Shown: one piece after another, positions 54,566-61,849 of the stretch
Layout of the letters: every line of letters starts with the position of its first letter
Position numbering within the stretch: the first letter of the stretch is position 1
Source of the DNA: Rufibacter sediminis
Lineage (GTDB): Bacteria; Bacteroidota; Bacteroidia; Cytophagales; Hymenobacteraceae
Assembly: GCF_014269285.1 (NCBI RefSeq)
Contig: NZ_JACOAF010000021.1
Coordinates: 173,719-237,718 of the forward strand
DNA: 64,000 nucleotides
Direction of reading: 5' to 3'
Program-made: the position numbers and the translations under genes
The notes under the pieces: model-generated
Databases searched by the model: none
The model's input: the letters and a program-made list of their open reading frames with translations, nothing else
What the model was told of the DNA's origin: nothing

Positions 54566-55907
54566 GAATTTTGAGGGAAAGCTGCTGCTACGGGTGTTCC
54601 TGCTGTTACTCACCTTAAGTGCGCCTTCCTTCGTGCTGCTCAAAGGCTGGGCCGAGGTATTGGTGTTTCTGGTGCCGTTGCTGGTGTACCAGGTGTATGA
54701 ATTGTACCACTTCCTGAAAAAGGCGCAGGAAGAATTGAATCTCTTCATTGAGGCCATTCAGTACCGCGACTTCTCGCGCTATTTCAGCGAAAAAGCCACC
54801 TCACCCCAGTTGCTGCACCTGCGCAAAGGATTTAACCAGATCAACACCACGTTCAAAACCATCAACCAGGAAAAAGAAACGCAGCACCAGCATCTGCAGC
54901 GCATTCTGGAACTGGTAGACACGGGCATCTTGTCCTATGAACTGGACAGCGGCGACGTGGTGCTCCTGAACGAATCTCTGAAGAAGCTCCTCCAGATGCC
55001 GTTTCTGCGAACGATTCACGCCCTGGAGAAGCGACACCCCAGTCTGTACAAAGAAGTGATTCACCTGCCGCCGGGGCACCCCATGATCGCGCTCATCCAG
55101 ACGCCCAGCCTGGAGCGCAGTACTTACAAATTCATGCTTTCAGGCACGGTTTTCCAAAACGAGGGCAAAAGGTACAAGCTGGTGGCGTTTCAGAACGTGA
55201 ACGATGCCTTGGAAGAGACTGAATCCCGCGCCTGGCAGAAGCTGCTCAACGTCATGACTCACGAAATCATGAACTCCATTGCGCCCATTTCCTCCCTGGC
55301 TGATACCCTGAAGAACCGGCTGCAGGAAACCGTGGTCACGGAGGTTTCGCCGCTTGACCTGGAGGAGTTGGAGGAAGGCATCAGCACCATCAAGTACCGC
55401 AGCCAGGGCTTGTTGAAGTTCGCCCAGACGTACCGAAACCTGAGCAAGATCACGCACCTGAACCAGGAAAGAATACGCTTGCAGGACATCTTCCAGAACC
55501 TGCGGCGGCTCATGCATCCTTCGCTCGCGCAGAAAAATATTAAGTTAAACCTGATTTTGCAGGACCCTAACCTGACGCTGGAAGCCGACCCCAACCTGCT
55601 GGACCAGGTTCTGATCAACCTGCTGGTGAACGCGATGGATGCCGTGAAAGAAAGCCCAGCCCCGGAGATCACCTTATCGGCGTATGCGGCTTCTGAGGGA
55701 AAGGTGGTGATCAAAATCTCAGACAACGGCACCGGCATGTCCAAGGAAGTGCAGGAGAAAATCTTTATCCCGTTCTTCAGCAGCAAGAAAAATGGCAGCG
55801 GTATTGGCCTGAGTTTGTGCAAGCAAATCATCATGCTGCACAAAGGCACCATCCAGGTACAGTCTGAAGAAGGCAAAGGCACTTCGTTTTTCCTGTTCTT
55901 TAAGTAA
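54555..55907 (+). CDS. Membrane sensor histidine kinase, partner of the NtrC-type regulator
   Basis: 450 residues. Two closely spaced TM helices near the start (about 9-48) with almost no periplasmic loop, a PAS-like region (about 110-210), then HisKA with VMTHEIMNSIAPISSLADTL (H236) and HATPase with NLLVNAMDAV, DNGTGMS and GSGIGLSLCKQII. The near absence of an external domain suggests it senses the membrane or a partner such as the exporter. Its last codons lie inside PAL38 copy 19. Confidence 0.92.
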   Translation: MSFRNFEGKLLLRVFLLLLTLSAPSFVLLKGWAEVLVFLVPLLVYQVYELYHFLKKAQEELNLFIEAIQYRDFSRYFSEKATSPQLLHLRKGFNQINTTFKTINQEKETQHQHLQRILELVDTGILSYELDSGDVVLLNESLKKLLQMPFLRTIHALEKRHPSLYKEVIHLPPGHPMIALIQTPSLERSTYKFMLSGTVFQNEGKRYKLVAFQNVNDALEETESRAWQKLLNVMTHEIMNSIAPISSLADTLKNRLQETVVTEVSPLDLEELEEGISTIKYRSQGLLKFAQTYRNLSKITHLNQERIRLQDIFQNLRRLMHPSLAQKNIKLNLILQDPNLTLEADPNLLDQVLINLLVNAMDAVKESPAPEITLSAYAASEGKVVIKISDNGTGMSKEVQEKIFIPFFSSKKNGSGIGLSLCKQIIMLHKGTIQVQSEEGKGTSFFLFFK

Positions 55908-55921
55908 AACAGGCTCAAAAC
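55885..55921. repeat. PAL38 copy 19, overlapping a gene end
   Basis: CGTTTTTCCTG / CAGGCTCAAAAC; the left arm encodes the last residues of the histidine kinase (SFFLFFK) and the stop codon. Either the element inserted at the gene end or the coding end happens to fit it. Confidence 0.55.
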
Positions 55922-56064
55922 AGGTTGCTGTACCAGGCTACTCATTTGGGGCAAATTTTGTTCCCCCTACTTCTCCCGAACCTTCCTTGAGAGAAATATA
56001 CATCCTGTAAAAGAGTTAGAAGCTTCCAGATAAACGATAGGTTCAAGGAGCATTTCCTCTTTCC

Positions 56065-57363
56065 TCAGCCGTGTACCTCCAGCGGTTTCAGGGGTTGGGC
56101 TTTGTTCAGGCGCTTCACCAAGTTGCCCAGGGTGAGGCCTTGCACAATAATGGAAAAGAGCACCACGATGTAAGTGATGGAGACGATCAGGTTGCGTTCC
56201 ATGGCCTCGGTGAGGGAAAGCGCCAGGGCGATGGAAATGCCGCCCCGCAAACCGCCCCAGGTCATGATCAGGAGGGTACTGCCGGGGAACCGGTTCTTGA
56301 ACCGGAACATGAGAGCCGGGAGCACCAGTGACACCCACCGCACCAGCAGCAGCAACACAATCACCACCAGGCCTACATACAGAAAATACCGGTGGATGGG
56401 GATGAGCACCAGTTCCAGCCCGATCAACACAAACAAGATGGCGTTCATGATCTCGTCAATCATCTCCCAGAACTTATGGATGTAATCGGTGGTGGTTTGG
56501 GACATGGCGTATTCCACCCCTCGGTTCCCGATGAAGAGTCCGGCTACCACCATGGCCAGGGGGCCGGAGAAATGCAGGAAAGACGCCAGGGCCGAGCCGC
56601 CCATCACCAGCGCCAGCGAGATGAGCACCTCGGTCTGGTAATGGTCAATGGCTTTCATCATGCGGTAGCCCACGTACCCCAGCAGAATGCCCAGGAGAAT
56701 GCCGCCGCCTACTTCCTCCAGCAGCAACAGCCCAATCTCAGAGGGTGCCACATCTTCAATGCCTTCGCGGGCGATGCCCAGAATGGAGAGAAAGACCACC
56801 ACGCCCACCCCATCGTTGAAGAGCGATTCGCCGGTGATGTTGGTTTCCACTTCTTCTGAAACGCCCGTCTTCTTGAGGATGGAAAGCACCGCAATGGGAT
56901 CGGTGGGAGAAATGAGAGCGCCAAACAGCAGGCAATGCACGTACGCCACCGGCAGCTCAAACAACGGCAGCAGGTAAAACAGCAGGGTGCCCAACAGAAA
57001 GGTAGAGATGAGGGTGCCCACCGTGGCGAAGGCGATGATGGGTCGGCGCGAGACCCGCAGCTTCCGGACATCGGTGTGCAAGGCCCCGGCAAACAGCAGA
57101 AACCCCAGCATGAAATCCAGCAGGAACCCCGAGAAGTCCAGCTGCACCAGGGCATCGCGCAGGAAATCGACCAACGCAGGTGCTACGCTGCTCGCCAGCA
57201 GAATGCCCAGCGACAGAAAGAGCGCCAGCACCATCAGGCCGATGGTGGCGGGTAATTTGATAAACCGCACATTGATGAACGCCAGCAGCGCTGATAAAGC
57301 GATGATAATAGAGAAGAGTCTGAGTGGTTCCAAGAGCAGCAGATTAGGTGAGCCAGGTTTCAA
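56065..57363 (-). CDS. Na+/H+ antiporter, CPA1 (NhaP) family
   Basis: 432 residues with about 12 helices and a short cytosolic tail. The ion-binding helices show LISPTDPIAVLSILKKTG and TGESLFNDGVGVVVF (the ND motif of CPA1 exchangers); the conserved arginine lies in the TWGGLRGGISIALAL segment. It exchanges sodium (or potassium) for protons at the inner membrane. The start codon is TTG at 57363. Standalone gene. Confidence 0.9.
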   Translation of the reverse strand: MKPGSPNLLLLEPLRLFSIIIALSALLAFINVRFIKLPATIGLMVLALFLSLGILLASSVAPALVDFLRDALVQLDFSGFLLDFMLGFLLFAGALHTDVRKLRVSRRPIIAFATVGTLISTFLLGTLLFYLLPLFELPVAYVHCLLFGALISPTDPIAVLSILKKTGVSEEVETNITGESLFNDGVGVVVFLSILGIAREGIEDVAPSEIGLLLLEEVGGGILLGILLGYVGYRMMKAIDHYQTEVLISLALVMGGSALASFLHFSGPLAMVVAGLFIGNRGVEYAMSQTTTDYIHKFWEMIDEIMNAILFVLIGLELVLIPIHRYFLYVGLVVIVLLLLVRWVSLVLPALMFRFKNRFPGSTLLIMTWGGLRGGISIALALSLTEAMERNLIVSITYIVVLFSIIVQGLTLGNLVKRLNKAQPLKPLEVHG

Positions 57364-57414
57364 TCTCCGGTAAACGAAATTTATCAGCCGAAGGATAAAG
57401 CCTCACCCAAACAG

Positions 57415-57463
57415 AAAAGCCGTTTAGGGCCTCTTTTCAGAAAACAGGCCCTAAACGGCTTTT
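57415..57463. repeat. PAL38 copy 20 (extended)
   Basis: 18-bp perfect arms AAAAGCCGTTTAGGGCCT and AGGCCCTAAACGGCTTTT around CTTTTCAGAAAAC. Lies upstream of the antiporter start, so it does not terminate that gene. Confidence 0.85.
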
Positions 57464-57789
57464 CATAGTACCAGCGCATCTCTGCCGATACTCTTCATTG
57501 TGATGAATGTGAATTCGGGAAATAAGAGGACAGGGAAAAACTATCTTATTTGTATTAACTGTCTCTTTACTTTGCTGTGCATTCATTCCGTCCCCTTTGA
57601 AGGGGCTAGGGGGTGTGATTACTAGTGCTGAAACGGGATTTCAAAAGTTCCAAGTGAGGAAGATATTCCTTTGAACTGGCCTCCCTTTTCCGCATTTGTC
57701 CTCCCACTACCCCCCTTCCAAGGGTAGGTCCATTACGTTCTATTTCAATGGTCTGGTTCCTTAAAGAAGGCGTTGCCATTACTGCATAG

Positions 57790-57860
57790 TTTGAGCCTCG
57801 CGGCTCACTGAAGTTTCAAACTTCAGCTCATTTTAGGTCCAAGTTGGAAACTTGAACCAG
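57790..57860 (+). repeat. THR71 triple-hairpin repeat, copy C
   Basis: 71 bp: GAGCC-TCGC-GGCTC, CTGAAGTT-TCA-AACTTCAG, CCAAGTT-GGA-AACTTG. Stems are identical to copy B while all three loops differ. Preceded by the same linker (57739-57787; TTCTATTTCAATGG at its start) as copy B. Confidence 0.85.
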
Positions 57861-57876
57861 CTATAGATAAAAAAAG

Positions 57877-57924
57877 CCCGGCGTTTAGGGGCTCTTTTTT
57901 GAAAAACAGCCCCTAAACGCCGGG
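57877..57924 (-). repeat. PAL38 copy 21, likely terminator of the Gfo/Idh gene
   Basis: 17-bp perfect arms CCCGGCGTTTAGGGGCT / AGCCCCTAAACGCCGGG around CTTTTTTGAAAAAC. On the minus strand it is followed by CTTTTTTTAT and lies 76 bp past the oxidoreductase stop, so this copy has a real terminator layout. Confidence 0.85.
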
Positions 57925-57999
57925 TTTGTATTTTACTAAAATCCTGAGTTTTTCAGTCACGCCCCTACTCCAGAAGCGCCTCTCTAACCGGCTTAAACT

Positions 58000-59412
58000 T
58001 TACTCCAGTTTGGGTTCCGGTCCTCTGAACGCGTCTTTTCTGGCCACCGCCGGCAGTTTTACGGGCCGGTTCTCTTTGGCTGACTGGTAGAGGGCTTCCA
58101 TGATGCGGTGATCCTGCAAGCCTTCCTGCCCAGGGGTGAACGGCTCCAGGTCTTTCAGGATGCACTCAGAGAAATGGTCTATCTCGGTGGCGAACTGGTT
58201 TTTGTGCTCCATTTCCACGTCTTCCTTTTTGCCCAGCTTGCCTTCGGCGCGGGAGGTTTTGAGTTGTTGGCCGGTGTAAGAAAAGGCGGGGTCCATATTG
58301 AGCCAGCCGCGTTCGCAGAGCACCCGGTAGCGGCGGCTCTCGTGGGTGTTGTAGTGGGTGGCGCAATTGGCTACCACCCCGCTGGGGAACCGCATCTGCC
58401 AGCTCATCAGCTCCTCCACTTCCTTGAACAGCGGGTTGCCAGGCGTGCTGTACTGGTAGGCAAAGACTTCGGTGGGTTCTTCGCCCAACAAAAACCGGAT
58501 GGTGTTGAGGCAGTACAGACCAATATCGGGCAGGGCCCCGCCCCCGGCCAGCGCTTTCTTGTGCCGCCAGTGCTGCGGATTGGCCGAACTCTGGCAGTTG
58601 AAGGCCTCTATAAACTTGGTTTCCCCAAACTTCTTGTCGCGCAGCAGTTGGCGGGCGTAGCGGTTGTAGGGCTCGTACTGGATGCGGTAGGCCACCATGA
58701 GCTTGCGGTTGGCTTTCTGGCAGGCGTCTATCATGGCCTGACACTCGACCGAGGAGTTGGCCATGGGTTTCTCGCAGAGGATGTGCTTGCCCGCCTGCGC
58801 TCCCCTGATGGTGTACTCTGCGTGCATGGAGTTGGGCAGCACAATGTAAATGACCTGCACCTCGGGGTTGTCTTTGAGCTGGTCGTAGGTCTGGTAGCTG
58901 TAGCAGTTCTCGGGTTTGATGCCGTACTGCTGCGCCACTTTCCGCATTTTCTCGGGGCTGCCGCTCACCAGCGCCACCGGCTTTGATTTCTTGCATTGCC
59001 CAAAGGCAGGCAGCAGCTCCTCCAGCGTGAGGTGCCCCAGCCCCACCAGCGCGTACCCCACCCGCCGGTCGGGCGGCAAGGGCGTGGGCGTGGGTCCCGA
59101 CTGGCGGTCGGCGTCTGATTTCCAGGGTTCCAGTTTAATGGGCTCCTCCAGCCCCGCCGGAATCTGCGCCGGGGGCGAAGTGGGCGGCGTTTTGGGGACG
59201 GTCTGTCCGTTGGGAGCGTTCATGGTACCTCCGGTAGAGGCGGCGGAAGCACCTGTTCCGGCTCCGGCTTCGGTGGTTTTGCAGGAGGCTACCAGCGTGC
59301 CTACCACCCCGGCGGCTACGCCTTTACCGGCCAGTTGCAGAAAACTTTTCCGGCTCAGAGGCTCGGTGAATTCATCGGGAAGAAGTTGAACAATTCTGTC
59401 TAGGGGAAACAT
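58000..59412 (-). CDS. Gfo/Idh/MocA family oxidoreductase with export signal
   Basis: 470 residues. The N-terminus carries a twin-arginine-like or lipoprotein signal (SRKSFLQLAGKGVAAGVVGT then LVASC) and a long Pro/Gly/Thr linker before the Rossmann fold (VGYALVGLGHLTLEELLPAF). CEKPMA is the catalytic EKP motif; the C-terminal alpha/beta domain follows. NAD(P)-dependent sugar or cyclitol oxidoreductase; an exported form of this family is frequent in this phylum. Substrate unknown. Confidence 0.88.
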   Translation of the reverse strand: MFPLDRIVQLLPDEFTEPLSRKSFLQLAGKGVAAGVVGTLVASCKTTEAGAGTGASAASTGGTMNAPNGQTVPKTPPTSPPAQIPAGLEEPIKLEPWKSDADRQSGPTPTPLPPDRRVGYALVGLGHLTLEELLPAFGQCKKSKPVALVSGSPEKMRKVAQQYGIKPENCYSYQTYDQLKDNPEVQVIYIVLPNSMHAEYTIRGAQAGKHILCEKPMANSSVECQAMIDACQKANRKLMVAYRIQYEPYNRYARQLLRDKKFGETKFIEAFNCQSSANPQHWRHKKALAGGGALPDIGLYCLNTIRFLLGEEPTEVFAYQYSTPGNPLFKEVEELMSWQMRFPSGVVANCATHYNTHESRRYRVLCERGWLNMDPAFSYTGQQLKTSRAEGKLGKKEDVEMEHKNQFATEIDHFSECILKDLEPFTPGQEGLQDHRIMEALYQSAKENRPVKLPAVARKDAFRGPEPKLE

Positions 59413-59516
59413 AGATTCAGGCTAAAGGTGAAAGTACGGGCAGGCAATTGCCTATCGCCCTTAGTTTTAACCATCCTTTATCTGAAAAGTTATCGGGAAA
59501 TTTCGCCGCAGATATG

Positions 59517-59610
59517 GTAGCAACTCCGGCTGCTTTCCTTCGTGCTCGTGCTGGACTTCGCCACGGCTACTCCTTTCTACAGTAGCAACTCCGGCTGCTT
59601 TCCTTCGTGC
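59517..59610. repeat. 29-bp direct repeat pair
   Basis: The 29 bp starting GTAGCAACTCCGGCTGCTTT occur at 59517-59545 and again at 59582-59610, identical, 65 bp apart start to start. Only two copies, so not a CRISPR. Within the non-coding gap 59413-59719. Confidence 0.8.
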
Positions 59611-59656
59611 CAGAAAAGCTTGGGCAGGTGCGGTGCGCCCTAAAGAAACGCCGGTT

Positions 59657-59694
59657 CGTTTAGGGACTCTTTTTCCAAAAACGGCCCCTAAACG
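59657..59694. repeat. PAL38 copy 22
   Basis: CGTTTAGGGACTC / GGCCCCTAAACG around TTTTTCCAAAAA, 25 bp past the stop of the MFS gene (minus strand), where it could end that transcript. Confidence 0.75.
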
Positions 59695-59719
59695 CAAAGG
59701 CGGGTACCACCTTAGAACA

Positions 59720-60898
59720 CTACGGTTTACGCAGCAGGCGGCGCATGGCCCAAAGCCCCAGTAGCGGCCCCAACGCCAGAAACAGAAATCTCAGCTCGGT
59801 CCCTACGTAGGCCTGCACCCATTGCAAAAACTGGATGCTCACAATGGTAATGGCAAAGCCGATGGAGTTGACGATGGTTAAGGCGGTGCCTTTGACGCTA
59901 CCCTCCGCTGACTGCGCCACCAGCGTAGAGAACTGTGGCGAATCCATGACCACGGCCAGCCCCCACACCACCAGCACACTCATAAACCAAGGGAAAGGCA
60001 ACTGGAAGATAAAGGGCGCACCCAGGCAACATACTAGTGACACCGCCAGCGCCATAGCCGCCGTACGGGCACTGCCTACTTTTTCAGAGAGATACCCACC
60101 CGCCACGCAGGCCAGCGCCCCTACCGCAATGATGCCAAAGGACAGCAGTGATATGGGCACCGGCACCTCGGGATGTTGAAGGGCGTACATGGCCAGCAGC
60201 ACCGGCACCAGGGCCCAGAACGTGTACAGCTCCCACATGTGCCCGAAGTACCCGAACGCCGCCGCCCGGAAGTCTTTCTGCCGGAAAATCTGGAAAAAGG
60301 CCGAGAAGTTGGGCTGCGTGCTCCGGCTCCGGAACGGACCGTCGGGGACAAGCGCAAAGACGCTTAGCCCGCCCAGCACCGCCAACCCCGAGGTGCCCCA
60401 GATCACGTACCGCCACGGCAAGCCCCGCGTGAGCGCCTTGAGCAGATGCGGAAAGGCCGTGCCCAGCACCAGCGCCCCCACCAGAAACCCCAGCGCTTTG
60501 CCCAAGCCTTTCTGGTGATAATCTGCGGCTATCTTCATGCCCACGGGGTAAATGCCCGCCAGACAGAAACCCGTCAGGAACCTACTCCCCAGCAAGGTAG
60601 CCAAGCCGCTAGCCCCCAAAAGGCTCAGGTTGCAGCCCGCCCCCAACAACGCGCACACCAGAAACACGTTGGACGGCGAGAACCGGTCTGAAATGGTAAA
60701 CACCGCAAACACCAACGTGCCCAGAATAAACCCCAACTGCACCGAAGACGTGAGGTGGCTAAGTGAGCTTGCTTCTAAATGAAACTGCGGAATAAGGTTT
60801 GGCAGCACCGCATTGCCCGCAAACCACAAAGAGGTGCAGGCAAATTGGGCTAGAACAATGGTGGGGAGAATGTGCTTTGCTTGGGGATTAGTTTTCAA
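59720..60898 (-). CDS. MFS transporter
   Basis: 392 residues, 12 predicted helices (LPTIVLAQFACTSLWFAGNAVLPNL start). The loop between TM2 and TM3 (FTISDRFSPSNVFLVCALLG) is the degenerate MFS motif A. Substrate cannot be assigned; it could be a drug, sugar or anion exporter. The start codon is TTG at 60898. Not linked to the toxin-antitoxin genes beyond it. Confidence 0.85.
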   Translation of the reverse strand: MKTNPQAKHILPTIVLAQFACTSLWFAGNAVLPNLIPQFHLEASSLSHLTSSVQLGFILGTLVFAVFTISDRFSPSNVFLVCALLGAGCNLSLLGASGLATLLGSRFLTGFCLAGIYPVGMKIAADYHQKGLGKALGFLVGALVLGTAFPHLLKALTRGLPWRYVIWGTSGLAVLGGLSVFALVPDGPFRSRSTQPNFSAFFQIFRQKDFRAAAFGYFGHMWELYTFWALVPVLLAMYALQHPEVPVPISLLSFGIIAVGALACVAGGYLSEKVGSARTAAMALAVSLVCCLGAPFIFQLPFPWFMSVLVVWGLAVVMDSPQFSTLVAQSAEGSVKGTALTIVNSIGFAITIVSIQFLQWVQAYVGTELRFLFLALGPLLGLWAMRRLLRKP

Positions 60899-61002
60899 GA
60901 ATTCTTATTTAATGCTTAGAGCATCTGGTCTCTTTTGCTAAACACATGGTCGCTTATTTCAAGGATCAGGCAAATTGATGTAAAACCGTTGTGTTCTTTA
61001 CC

Positions 61003-61359
61003 CTAGTATTCCTGAATCAGCACGTTTGTTGGGATATTTAAGGTAGTATGAAGATTCCTTATCATTTCTAAAGTAAGTTTCCTCTTCTTGTTTAGCACTT
61101 CGCTTACCCTGCTCTTGAAGCCCAGGACTTCGGCAAGGTCTTTCTGTTTCATGCCTAATTGCTCCATTCTGAACTTTAACGCCTCAATGGGATCGGGTGC
61201 CCCAATGGGGAATTGTTCTTTCTCATAGGAGTCGATTAAAAAGGAAAGCACCTCCAGCTCATCGCCTTCCGGTGTGTTCGATTCAGCGTCAAAAATCGCC
61301 TCTAACCTTTGAAGGGCTAGTTGATAATCTTCTTCTGTTTTAATTAACTTAACATTCAT
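61003..61359 (-). CDS. higA: Antitoxin HigA (XRE-family HTH)
   Basis: 118 residues: N-terminal toxin-binding part and a C-terminal helix-turn-helix (QLGMKQKDLAEVLGFKSRVSEVLNKKRKLTLEMIRNL). Starts 12 bp after the toxin stop, in the reversed higB-higA order typical of this family. It should neutralise HigB and repress the operon through the palindrome at 61697-61721. Confidence 0.92.
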   Translation of the reverse strand: MNVKLIKTEEDYQLALQRLEAIFDAESNTPEGDELEVLSFLIDSYEKEQFPIGAPDPIEALKFRMEQLGMKQKDLAEVLGFKSRVSEVLNKKRKLTLEMIRNLHTTLNIPTNVLIQEY

Positions 61360-61371
61360 CTCTTCTTCCGC

Positions 61372-61665
61372 TTAGATTTTAGTGGCGTCAACCTTATCGT
61401 ATTCAGCATGAGTGCCTACAAAACGTATCCAAACGATGCCGTACAGGTAGTTAATCTTGACAATTAGCCGGTAAGTATTTCCTTTGATGTTGAAGAACAC
61501 TCTGTTGTCCTGCAAGATGCTAGCCGAAGGATAGTCTTTCTTAATGTCATTCGGGGACTTCCAACTGGCCTGCTCCGCCTCATTGTACCACGCCTTAAGC
61601 TGCTGCTCACAATCTGCATGGATAGACCAGAAATCCCGTAGTGCCCGTTTCGCTATTACTCTCAC
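61372..61665 (-). CDS. higB: Toxin HigB (RelE-superfamily mRNA interferase)
   Basis: 97 residues from GTG 61665 (read as MRVIAKRALRDFWSIHADCE). Typical HigB: KAWYNEAEQASWKSPNDIKKDYPSASIL, FNIKGNTYRLIVKINY, and FVGTHAEYDKVDATKI. It cleaves mRNA at the ribosome. A TTG at 61686 gives a longer frame, but it lies inside the predicted -7 box, and family members begin where the GTG is. Confidence 0.92.
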   Translation of the reverse strand: MRVIAKRALRDFWSIHADCEQQLKAWYNEAEQASWKSPNDIKKDYPSASILQDNRVFFNIKGNTYRLIVKINYLYGIVWIRFVGTHAEYDKVDATKI

Positions 61666-61683
61666 CTCTACAAGTTTATAACT

Positions 61684-61691
61684 CAAATATA
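61684..61691 (-). promoter_or_regulatory. -7 box of the higBA promoter
   Basis: TATATTTG on the minus strand, an exact TAnnTTTG match, 18 bp before the GTG start, giving a very short leader. The operator palindrome lies directly upstream. Confidence 0.6.
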
Positions 61692-61696
61692 AAAAT

Positions 61697-61721
61697 AAAA
61701 GTTACCAAAATGGTAACTTTT
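61697..61721. promoter_or_regulatory. Palindromic operator of higBA
   Basis: Perfect 11-bp arms AAAAGTTACCA / TGGTAACTTTT around AAA, immediately upstream of the -7 box. Expected binding site for the HigA antitoxin. Confidence 0.7.
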
Positions 61722-61849
61722 TATAAAGCTTTGCTTAAATTATTAAAGAACGGCATAACTCAAAATCATAAAGAGGTGCAGGCACACTAGCTATAACGAT
61801 AGTTAAAACGAAATTTTTAAATCAAAATTTACATAAAAATGCTTAATAT

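Larger units (their letters stand above)
57364..57999. other. Repeat-dense intergenic gap
   Basis: 636 bp with no gene. It carries PAL38 copies 20 and 21, C/G-rich inverted repeat fragments (57588-57620 and 57697-57730) and THR71 copy C, the densest cluster of these elements in the window. Confidence 0.7.

Noticed and set aside
59517..59610. CRISPR array
   Set aside because: Only two repeats and one interval; no further repeats or cas genes.
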